This document shows, piece by piece, positions 43,203 through 53,700 of a stretch of 64,000 nt of DNA. Positions within the stretch are counted from its first letter, which is position 1. Each line of letters begins with the position of its first letter. The notes below the pieces were generated by a model. It was not told the DNA's origin and made no database searches. It was given only the letters and a program-made list of their open reading frames with translations. Source of the DNA: Microthyrium microscopicum (Eukaryota; Ascomycota; Dothideomycetes; Microthyriales; Microthyriaceae); the NCBI GenBank assembly GCA_010405405.1, contig MU004230.1, positions 3,831,119-3,895,118 of the forward strand. Direction: 5' to 3'. The position numbers and the translations under genes are program-made.

Positions 43203-43955
43203 ATGTCAATCAATGCCTTCGAACCGCGTAGATTGCAACACCAGAGCATCTATCACACAATGTCAGGGCCCCGGATACAATGCCGATATCAATCAACATT
43301 TAGAAGACTCACACGGTCCACTGCCATGGCAGGCGCACCATCCTTACGATCCTCCAAAGTCGCCTCTGGTCCGGAAACCTCTCACATAATATTCAATCCA
43401 CCTCCTTCGACACCAAATGTCCATCACACGCCGCTCAAGTTCCTACCTCCTAATGATCCTCGAAGAAAACTATACGAATCGGGTCCCTCGTTATACAATC
43501 TACCCTCAGACATAAACTCCCCTATTCCACGCAGAAACTCCCAGTCCAAAGTCGAGAACGTTGCGACATCAACAGTCATGTCAACTCCAGGAACAGCATT
43601 ACGCGAGGTTGCGTTCTCATTTCCAGCTGGACTCGCGCAGCGCGTACCACAAAATTCAAGGCTGCCACCACCAGTGCGGAAACAATGGAGCTACGAGAAG
43701 GAATTGACACAAGAAGAAGTGGAGGAAGTACGACGGTTACGGCGAGATGATCCTGATAACAACTCGGTCAACCACTTGGCGTATAAATTTGGATGCTCAG
43801 ACAAACTCGTCAAAGCTATTCAGTCAGCTCCTTTGAGAATCAAGGCTGCCCACATAGAACGGCGAGAAGCTGCTATGAATAGTTGGGGACCAAAGAAGAG
43901 GAAGGCATGGGAAGATCTTCAAAGGAGGAAGGAGTTGTGGGCTCGGGATGCTTAA
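43203..43955 (+). CDS. MRPL20: Mitochondrial large-subunit ribosomal protein mL58 (MRP-L20 family), 250 residues
   Basis: Intronless frame. The diagnostic part is the C-terminal half: ELTQEEVEEVRRLRRDDPD, then HLAYKFGCSDKLVKAI and EAAMNSWGPKKRKAWEDLQR, the layout of fungal MRP-L20, where a short helix-turn-helix-like block with KFGCS is followed by a highly basic helix. The N-terminus (PRIQCRYQSTFRRLTRSTAM) is Arg/Ser-rich without acidic residues, as in a mitochondrial presequence. The protein is a fungus-specific part of the mitochondrial 54S subunit. Two in-frame ATGs could start it: 43203 and 43260. The shorter (231 residues) begins directly at the presequence and is equally likely. Confidence 0.85.
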   Translation: MSINAFEPRRLQHQSIYHTMSGPRIQCRYQSTFRRLTRSTAMAGAPSLRSSKVASGPETSHIIFNPPPSTPNVHHTPLKFLPPNDPRRKLYESGPSLYNLPSDINSPIPRRNSQSKVENVATSTVMSTPGTALREVAFSFPAGLAQRVPQNSRLPPPVRKQWSYEKELTQEEVEEVRRLRRDDPDNNSVNHLAYKFGCSDKLVKAIQSAPLRIKAAHIERREAAMNSWGPKKRKAWEDLQRRKELWARDA

Positions 43956-44348
43956 TGAACGATACCTTCATAGCAGATTTCAGCATTTTCACATGTACTT
44001 ATACAGCCTTTACTCGACGGCGATTACACTGTACAAAATCAATATTTGCCAGCGTTCAGCGACTTCAATCTACCAAGTGTTTCCGGGCCTTCAAAACCCG
44101 AACATATAAGCCTGTATCGCGAAACAGGCACTTTTCATTCCGCTTTTACGGCATTGCTTAGGTTGGAGTCATACAGAAGAATCAATTTAGAAGAACTAAA
44201 AACTGTACTCAGATTTAACAATATTGAAGAGGGACAAAATCGATAATGGCCGAGAGCTCTAATGGACTCGACACGCTCTTACATGGATCAACCAGTCTAG
44301 GATCAAACACCACACTCGCAACCGCGCAATCCCCTCCCCCACCACTTC
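43956..44348. other. Spacer holding the DUG1 promoter
   Basis: 393 bases between two same-strand genes. A + strand ATG at 44246 opens a short frame (66 codons) out of phase with DUG1. It could act as an upstream frame if the transcript starts early. Confidence 0.4.
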
Positions 44349-45983
44349 ATGTTCCTCCACCGTCACCATTCAATTCCTGCCTCTCGTCTCTTCTTACAAT
44401 CAGCCAAATTACAGAGAAGCTTCAATTCCTTAACCTCTTTGTCTAGCAAAAAGCCTGTCTGGCCCTACCTTTACAGCTCCAAGCGCATCATGGCTCCCCA
44501 GCTGGACTCGTACTTTAAACAGGTCGACAGTCTGTCTGACCATTTTATCGAGCGGCTCCGAAAAGCCGTTGCTATACCTTCCGTATCGTCCGAGGATGAG
44601 CGAAGGCCAGATGTAGTCAAGGTAAGAGCTCCAAGTCTAGCTGTCATACCTTTGGCTTCATGCTAAAGCTCCTACCAGATGGGCGAATTCCTCGCCGAGC
44701 AGCTCAAAGCTCTTGGTGCTTCTGTTGAGCTCCGTCCTCTCGGGAAACAGCCGCACAAGGAACATCTCGACCTACCGCCCGTCGTCATAGCTCGATACGG
44801 CAGCGACTCCAACAAGCGCACGATTCTAGTCTACGGTCACTACGATGTTCAGCCAGCTCTGAAGGAAGATGGGTGGGCAACGGATCCTTTCACTCTTACC
44901 GTGGATGACAAAGATCGCATGTATGGACGTGGATCGACAGACGACAAGGGCCCGGTCTTAGGATGGCTTAACGCTATCGAGGCACATCAAAAAGCAGGTG
45001 TCGACTTTCCGGTCAACTTGCTCATGTGTTTCGAGGGCATGGAAGAGTATGGCAGTGAAGGCCTAGATGATTTCATCAAGGACGAAGCAGACAAATACTT
45101 CAAAGATGCGGACGCTGTCTGCATCTCGGACAACTACTGGCTAGGCACAGAGAAGCCATGCCTGACATATGGCCTTCGGGGCTGCAACTACTACTCCATC
45201 GAGGTATCTGGACCAGGCCAAGATCTACACAGCGGTGTATTTGGTGGTACTGCACACGAGCCTATGACCGACTTGGTCCGCGTCATGAGTACTTTGGTGG
45301 ACTCTTCAGGGAAAATACTTATCCCAGGTATCGCTGAGCTAGTTGCACCGTTGACAGACGAGGAGAAGTCGCTCTATGGCGACATCGCGTTTACCATGGA
45401 CAACCTATACGAGTCTCTTGGAAGCCAAACCTCCCTCTTCGACAACAAAGAGCGCACACTCATGGGCCGCTGGCGATACCCATCGCTCTCCATCCACGGC
45501 ATTGAAGGAGCATACAGCGCCCCTGGAGCAAAGACTGTGATACCAGCCAAGGTCATTGGCAAGGTCTCCATCCGAACCGTACCAAATATGGAAAGCGCCG
45601 ATGTCAACAAGCTGGTATACGACCACGTGAACGGTGAATTCGCTAAGCTCAAGTCCAAGAACAAGCTCACAGTGTCTTGTCAGCATGACGGCAAGTGGTG
45701 GGTGGCTAGCCCCAAGCACTGGAATTTTACAGCAGCTGGCAAGGCTGTTGAGCATGTTTGGGGCGTGAAGCCGGATCTGACCCGTGAAGGTGGCAGTATT
45801 CCAGTAACTTTGACGTTTGAGCAGGCGACTGGCAAGAATGTTCTGCTGCTGCCGATGGGTAGTAGTACTGATGCTGCGCATAGTATCAATGAGAAGCTGG
45901 ATAAGAAGAACTATATCGAAGGTATCAAGCTACTCGGAGCCTATCTGCACTATGTTGCCGAGGAGCCCATGAAGGAAGGATGA
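44349..45983 (+). CDS. DUG1: Cys-Gly metallodipeptidase of the M20 family (Dug1-like), 478 or 525 residues
   Basis: Exon 1 ends at 44621, followed by a 57-base intron (GTAAGA...CTACCAG) and exon 2, 44679-45983. Metal ligands are all present: His and Asp in VYGHYDVQP, Asp in STDDKGP, the Glu pair in EGMEEYGSEG, Asp in ISDNYW and His in STDAAHSINE. In glutathione turnover, Dug1 hydrolyses Cys-Gly after the glutamyl step. The start at 44490 (MAPQLDSYFKQV) gives the normal cytosolic length. The in-frame ATG at 44349 adds 47 residues (MFLHRHHSIPASRLFLQSAK onward) rich in Arg, Ser, His and Leu with no acid, which looks like a mitochondrial presequence. Both forms may be made by leaky scanning or alternative transcript starts. 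Confidence 0.93.
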
Positions 45984-46209
45984 TTATAGCGAATATTCCA
46001 CAGCTACAGACCAATCAGCATATAGCAAATCAAAAAATCATGAGCATCAATCATCGGGCGTTGAAAGTCATATCGACTCAAAACCATCTCCCCCTAGACT
46101 CACAGTCAGAATATGATACAGACTGTGGTGTATTATCACTCTTCATTACTTTATCATTTATTACAAGCACGCTAACAGCGCTCCAAGAGTTTTCGTCTCC
46201 TCACCCACC

Positions 46210-48250
46210 TCACGCAGCCACCTGCGCACCAGTCACATGTCCAGCCTTATGCTCCTCCGCCGAATTAATACTCTCCTCATAATCAGCCGCAATGTGATCA
46301 TCCATATACTTCTTGATATCGCCCAAGAACAGACTAGCAATGATCGCAACACCACCAAACGCAATACTGACATAGTACACATATGGATACGATTTCGCAT
46401 ACGCTTCTTGGCCAGCAACCACGATAGATTCCCACGCAGCGTCTGTCTTGACACCAGGAACTTCGCGGATTGCATCGACGAGACCAGCGGCGGTCAAGTT
46501 GATGATCTCGGCAATTGTAGCTTTGTCAATAATGCCGGCTTTGAAGCAAGCGATTCCGACCAAGTTGATGGCGTTGGCTTTGAATTTCTCGGAGAACACG
46601 TTGTAGTAGATCGAGTAACCGATGGCTCCGCCAAGGACGCGGATGGCGAGCGTAAGAGCTGTTACTGTGGCGATGAGTTCGTCGGGGCAGATTATGGCTG
46701 TTATGACGGAGGCTGGGACGACGATGCCGCCGATGCCGAGACCGGCGATGATTAGGAGGAGGTAGCTGAGCCAGACGTTGCTGGTGTTGAGAGCTGCCAT
46801 GGCACCGGTACCTAAATTATGGTTAGTGATTGAGAAACTTTTGGATAGTAGGGGTTGAACATACCGGCTGTCATGAAGATGCACGAAATAAGCATGAGTT
46901 CCCGAATGCGGCCTCGAGTGAAGCTGAGAGCGACAAGAATGATACAGGCACCGGCCATGATTGGGAAGCCGAGGGCCAGGTTGCGAATGCCGACTTGCCA
47001 GTGGTCATGGCCGTACTCGTTGTATGACTGTGTGGGCCAGAAGAGAATCAGAGCAAAGAACTGACTGCCTATTGACGGGTTAGTCATTTCCAAATGCGCT
47101 TGAGCTTGATACTGACCAGACACGAATGTAATAAACAGTGTAAGGAGCAGAATTCTGGGCTCCTTTGCGATCGATCCTGGAAACATGGGATATCGAGCGA
47201 ACTTCCACTCGTATACGGCAAATGCAATGCACATGACGATTCCGATGACAAGAGGAGCAACCACATGGGCGCTGCCCCAGGCATATTGATAGCCACCCCA
47301 TTGCACTGCGGCCATGAAAAGAAGGAGACCACCAAGCAAGAGGAAGCCTCCGATAAAGTCGACTCGGCGCAAAACCTCCTTGCGACTCAGACCAACTGTA
47401 ACATGGCGAGGCGGTGGGTGGTAGAAGAGTGCAACGAGCACCAATCCTAGGAAGGAAATTATACCACAGATTAGACCGATATATCTCCAAGAGCCGTAGT
47501 ATGAGATTTGCTGCGCCCAAAAGACTGATGGACAGAATGGGAGAATGGTGAAGGTGAGGATAGCAACATAGAGACCACGCTTTCTTGTGGGAGCCAATTC
47601 AGAAGTGACGGCAATGGCTGTCAGTTCGCAAAGACCGGCGCCAGCTCCACAAAGACACATGCCAGCGATGAAGGTATTCATGGTATGGGCTGTAGCTGTG
47701 ACGATACTGCCAATGATGATAAGAGTAGCCCCGCCCATGGCAGTGTATCGTCTTCCAAAAAGATCGCTCACACTTCCGACAAAAGGGGTCACTGCGCCGA
47801 GGGAGAAGAGATATCCTAGAATGAACCTGGATATGTTAGTGAATTTGAAATCTTGGTAGGTGTTCTTCCGATGGATAGTTGTATATGATTGATGTTCAAA
47901 TTCCCACAAGGCAATGGACGATGGGACTGCAAAATCCCTTGTCCATTGACATTTGGCGAAAAGCCCAACATACGTGAGAGAGTTTAGGCGGGTTAAACGT
48001 ACCATGTCCATCGATCGACTCCGCCAATGTCACCATAAATATACGGTGGGACACCACCATACAGATAGGCTGGAACCTGACTGCCAACCCAGAGAAGGGC
48101 CATTGCGACGAGGGCCATTATCTTGTGGAAAGTCATCTTCTCGTGAGGTTCATGATGTGCCAATCCTTCGACATCGTGGTCTCTATTTCGCGACATGTCG
48201 CTATCGACAGGAGCCACAGGGTGGACTTTTTCATCAGCAAGGGTCGCCAT
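46210..48250 (-). CDS. MFS transporter of the TRI12 (trichothecene efflux pump) family, 587 residues
   Basis: Four exons: 48250-48003, 47826-47117, 47068-46865 and 46811-46210. The introns are 176, 48 and 53 bases with GTACGT, GTCAGT and GTATGT donors, and all junctions keep the frame (DRWTWFILGYLFSLGAV; TFVSGSQFFAL; MTAGTGAMAAL). After a hydrophilic N-terminus come about 14 membrane segments. The MFS loop motif after TM2 reads GSVSDLFGRRYTAMGG, and WVGSQVPAYLYGGVPPYIYG matches the first helix of the TRI12 group. Members sit in the plasma membrane and export toxins, drugs or siderophore-type compounds. No biosynthetic cluster is adjacent, so the cargo cannot be inferred. The first intron is long for this genome. 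The C-terminal tail is acidic. Confidence 0.9.
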
Positions 48251-50770
48251 GTTGGTGGTTGTCGGTGCTTGGATTGCTATATTGCCGCGCGTTGTATCGT
48301 GCGACACCGTCTATGGAGTTGACTCCTTTGACAGTGAACTCTGAGATTTATTCACAAATTCAGAGTCTTGTTCAGTCCACGTTCTGAGTGAAGTGGTGCT
48401 GATGGAAGGAACCGCGTGAAGTCACCACACCAACCAGATAGGCTGATAGCCGACGAAGGAAGGAGCAGGGGAGAAATTGGAAGCAAAGGAAAGAGCAGTC
48501 AACAACAAGTCTCGTCGCACCTGCCTACAGAATTGAGGGTACCGCCAGCTTTTGTAACCTCCAGTCTCTTGTCATGACACCAAACATTTCCCCTCTGCGG
48601 TCTTAGCCGTCAAGCAACCTGACAATTCTACCGCGGTCCCAGCAAAGAACGTTCTGCAGCGACTATAGCCGTTTTGCAACGACACACGACCAGGTCATCG
48701 TGGACCCGCGGCCGCCACAACGGACGGGGATCCCCATCTAGACACCTAATAGACGACTAGAAGCGAGTCCGGCCGTTCAAAATGCAGTCGACGCGCATGG
48801 CCTGCGACTGTGGAGAGAATTGGGACATTTCGCAGCGGGAACAGCAACGATTGTCAGCCAAGGGGTGAAGTTGTTGGTTACGATTGGATCGCCGAGGGTG
48901 CAAAGCTCCCTGTTCGCCGCATCCTCCCAGTGCCTTTGCCTCCTACCCCAGCTTTGTTGTGCATGCAGGCCAGGCTTATTGCAGTTTAAGGTCCGATGTT
49001 CTCTGCACGCTATTGCCGTCGAGTCGGTAGATAGCCAATGGAGAGCAGGGAAAGAGGCCAGTGACTTTTACACTGGCTTCGCATCGAAGAATTCCATCAG
49101 CAGTTCCAACTTCCATGGAATCCACTTTCCCCGCCAAATCCACCCACAAGCGCATTCTGTTTACTTCGTCAAATTTAGTGGCGTCCAGTCCGTTGAAAGA
49201 CTTGCACCAAAGAGGAAGTATTCCCTAACTTCTCTCCATCAATCTGATAGCGGACATGTTGATGGAAGCCATCTGATGCGCGAACCTTCACCAGGTATCT
49301 CAAGTGACCAGGGTGGGGTTTGGCGAACCTGGTGCACTTCGCACTCCTGGGTACATGAGTCTTGACGGTACAAGTTTTTCCTCCAGGAGCCAGCAACAAC
49401 ATAAGCGACGTTACGGCCAAGTTGTATTGCATTCACAATTGCATGCTAACAGTAAGCCACCAAACAATTGATGCCTTCATACAGAGAAACACTATCAATT
49501 GATGGTAGATGATGGGCTATCTAGTCATGATACCAATACGAAGTATTCTTTTGCGACGCCGTCAATACAATTGCCATGTTCATACGAACTCGATGTTTAG
49601 CATCCGCGGCATTATACTTCTTGCGCCTTTGCGTGCCGCCACTACCTTGTATCGAACGTTTGACCGTCTGGGCATATTTTAGCCTCGCATAATATATCCG
49701 TACACCATGATGACGCACCGATGATAGATCTGACGAGAGCCGTCAGATCTATCCCTCGCAACTCTATACTATGGAATTGACTTGATGCTCACGGTCAATC
49801 CTTTTAGCACTTGTTGAAACCATCCACGACTAAGCCTTACCTGCCAAGTCGAGCTTTACCTACATGAGTTGCAAACCATGTGTCGATCAGCGAGTTATAC
49901 GGAAATCAAGGAGTACGGGCCATAAACAACAAGGTCGCTCCATAACCGTGCTTGCACACGCATCAGTATGTTCGCTTTATAACCACCATAGGTTGGAAGA
50001 TAAAGGATTGATCTGACTACAGTACCTAGACTAGCCTATGATATGTTTCGAGTTCAACGACTCTTCTTAGAAACCGTATTTCGAGAGCTAACCTGAACAT
50101 CCAACGAAGAGAAGTACGTATCATACAGTTGGTTCTATTGCTACTAGTCATTCTGACTTTCCCACCTTCAACTCGCCCAAAGCGGCATCTCCACGCCCAA
50201 CATTTTCGCCTCAAATCAATGACAAGTTCCTGTATTTTCAATAGTACTACCTGCGCAACAAAATCATGTATTTGTAATATTTCTACATCAACTACAATGT
50301 GACTAAAAAAGAGTTCTAGAACCCAATTATTCAACAGCCCAAAGGTCTAATTCATAAACTACTAGTAACAAGTAACTGTACTTACGGCCGTCTACAAGTG
50401 GATCTCACACGATCACACCCACCCCGCTCTCTCAATCGATCTCTTGACAATACTTCTCCACCTCCTTTGCCAACGACGCCTTCTGCAAACTCACCAATCC
50501 AAGAATCTCATCCACACCGTCCAATCCATCACACACCGCCCCCGTTTCTTCCATCTGCTGCAACACGGCCTGTAGCTGATTTGGTAACCACTAAAGAAAT
50601 CACTTGCATTAGCATCGCCTCTTCCAGACAATTGCGTTGTAAAGATAGCTCCCTCCCCTTCTAGAGGGATCGTAACACTCCGCGGTGAACTCAGAGTTCC
50701 AGGGGCGAGCTAATCCAAATGTGGCTAGGGTGGCGCTAGGGATTGTTGTGAAAATGAACCAATAAACCGT
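48251..50770. other. Gene-free transition zone next to the AT-rich island
   Basis: The first 500 bases are the probable promoter of the TRI12-type gene. No credible frame occurs in the remaining 2 kb. Base composition stays ordinary up to about 50770 and then drops sharply in GC. The only strong signal inside is the perfect hairpin at 49723-49753. Confidence 0.5.
49723..49753. repeat. Perfect inverted repeat, 13-bp arms, 5-base loop
   Basis: GATAGATCTGACG at 49723-49735 is followed by the loop AGAGC and its exact reverse complement at 49741-49753. It is the most stable simple hairpin I noticed. It lies in the gene-free zone 1 kb from the transposon island. It carries an AGATCT palindrome in each arm. 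Function unknown. Confidence 0.85.
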
Positions 50771-53700
50771 TGATCCTAAGCAGGTAAGGGATTATATAAT
50801 AAGCTTTTAGAATAACTATATAAGTAAGGATTATGTTATCAGAATAACGTTTCCCTAACGCTAGTAGGAGATTTACTTTATTATTTATAAGGTCCTAGAT
50901 TTACTATCTCTCTTACTATTAACTCTCTTAATCCCTCCTTCCCCTACTTACGCTATAACGTTATGTAAGTAAGTAATTCCTATTTCTATATATTTTTTAC
51001 TCTATTTCTAAGCTATTGCGTAATTTTTAGCGTTTTAAATAGGTTATATAATATTCTATAAGTCTATTTAGCCTATTTTACCTATTAGTAGCGACCTATA
51101 GCAATATTAAAAATTTAGCGTGCTAGTACGTATATATACGTACCCTAGTTTTAGTAACTTAAACTACTTAATTCTTACTTATTAGTTTTATTACTAGTTT
51201 TACTTAACTATTAGTTTTACTACGTTATAATATATTTACTAGTTTTCCTAATTAACGCCCTAGCTAGTTTTTATAATAATATACTTATTTATATAGTATC
51301 TATATTCCTTAGCTATTAGCATTTTTTAATGTTTTTTTAGTAAATTACTAGTTCTACTAACTTTCTTACTTAGCTGCCTAACTTTATTAATTATAAGCTA
51401 CTCTAATTATATTAAACTCTTTATTTTTACCCTACTTAATGCTAATTTCTCTAATTTTATTAGCCTTTATAACTAATAAGTTAATAATACTAAACCATAT
51501 AAACTAGCTCCTTGTAAAAAGCGTAATAAAACTACTACTATAGCTATACTTTCTATTAATTTAACTAGCATTGTTAGTAATTCTAGTAAAATAAGTAACT
51601 AAAGTAGTATTATTAATTAGCTTAATAATACTTATACTCCTATTAATAGTATATCTAACTACTCTTATAATAGCTCTACCTATAGTATTTTTAATTATTC
51701 TTATAACAACTCTACTTATAGTAATCCTAATTATTCTTATAATAACTCTACCTATAGTAATCCTAGTTATTTTTATAATAATTCTACTTACGGTAATTCT
51801 AGTTATTCTTACCCTAGCTCTTATAATAGTTATGTTAATATTAGTAAATCCTCTATTAATAAACCTACTAAATTGCGTACTTAGTCTAGTAAGTTTAATA
51901 ATATTCTTAGCTATTCTTACTATAACTCTACTAGATCTTATAGTATTTCTAAGCTAACTTTGCTTACTACTTTTAATACTAATAATAGTATTTTTAGTAA
52001 CTTATATAGTCTTACTCTTAGTAATATTAGTAACGTCTATAATTAGCCTTCTATTACTATTAATCTAGCTACTATTAACCCTACGCTACTTTTTATAATT
52101 ACTAGTTTAATAGCTATCTTTAGCCCTAGTAATACTAATAAACTTAGTAATACTCTTTACTAAAATAACTAACATTACTAATTCCTAGTAAATAAACTAG
52201 AAGAATCTTCTACTATTACTAGTAACACTAAGGACTCTACTAGTAATACTAAGGACGCTATGCTTACTAAAGTTCTTTAAGAAATTATAGATAAAGAAGC
52301 TAGCGAAACTAATACTAAAACTAATAGCAAAACTAGTAGTAAAACTAATAATAATACTAATAGCTAATCTAATAGTAAAACTAATAACGGAAATAGTACT
52401 AATAATACTAATAAATTGTATGTTCTTAATAATATAACTAAGGACGCTTCTCTACTTAGTAAAACTAATTCTAAGGCTACTACTCTAACTCTAATTCCTA
52501 GTGCTCTTAATGTTATTAAGGTTAATAAAACTAATAGCTCTTCTACTAATCTATAATTGCTAATAAATAGTCTAAATGGAAATATTAGCAATTCTTAAAT
52601 TTAAATCACTTTAGCTAATCTTATTACTATAGCTACTACTATACTTACTAGCGTACTTACTACTCCTTTAGGATTTACTATTTCTAGTATTATTGCTTTT
52701 AATCCTTAGGCCTTATTTAATCTATTATAAATAGTTAACTAGTCTAGTTTTCTTACTAATAGTTTTAGCTTATAAGATTTCTTATAAGCTACTATTAATG
52801 CTATAAATGCTAGTCTAACTACTTTAATAACTACTTTGCTTAGTGTACTTACTACTTTAAATTTAATAGCTAGTTTAACTACTAACTAGGCTAATCTCGT
52901 TATTGCTACTAATAGACCTAGTCTAATTGTTATTTAACCTATATCTATTAGTAATACTAACTCTTTTAATTAGACTATTACTTAAGCTAGTAACGTTAGT
53001 TATCTTAATAATTTAAGTTAAATTGTTACTTAAGGTATACCTAATAGCGTAACTACTAATCTTAGTACTAATAATAGTTTTTCTACTTATATTTTAACTA
53101 CTAGAGATATTACTATTACTATTCTAACTTTTAGTATTACTAATACTAATCTATTTGCTATAGCTAAGAGTAAACGTAAGGTAGTTAATAATAATAATTC
53201 TAATAATAGCAATCCTACTAAGGAAATTAGTAGCTACTAAAAGCTAAAGGCGTAGCGCTATTAAGCTAAATATATAAAGATACTAAAAAAACTAAAGATT
53301 ATAAATCGTATTATTAATTTTAGTTAATTTTACTACTATAAGTACTATACCTAGTAGTACTATATAATATATATTAATACTTAGTCCTACTAATAGTAAT
53401 GAGTAGCGCTTAGCGTAAGGCGATCTACTAAGAGTATAAGGTTAATAAAACTAATCCTATTGCTATACTAACTCTAAACTTAATAATTGCTTAGGCTTAA
53501 GTTGCTTAATATAGCTAAAAGTATAATAAGAAAGCACTAGAGAGAAAACTAACTATAGTATTTACCTTCCCTACCTTTATTAAAAAGTCGTTACTAATTT
53601 CTTAGTTTTATAGGAGAAAATCTATACTAACTTAAAAGCAACTCTATTATAAGACTTGCTACTTTTTCTATTATTACCTTTGCTAATCTTAGTTTTACTA

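Noticed and set aside
46210-48250. Secondary-metabolite cluster around the TRI12-type transporter
   Set aside because: Neighbours are DUG1 and a gene-free zone; no biosynthetic enzyme or cluster regulator is adjacent.
48820-49365. 181-codon + strand frame in the gene-free zone
   Set aside because: No recognised motif, start context or splice partner; three other short frames overlap it on the minus strand.
51657-51800. CRISPR-like array or centromeric satellite
   Set aside because: Units abut without spacers, keep a coding period, and the genome is eukaryotic. Four copies are too few for a satellite.
52364-52591. 75-codon minus-strand Leu/Val-rich frame in the AT-rich island
   Set aside because: It is the antisense of an Asn/Ser/Thr-rich + strand reading. 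Leu/Val runs follow from AT-rich antisense codons.
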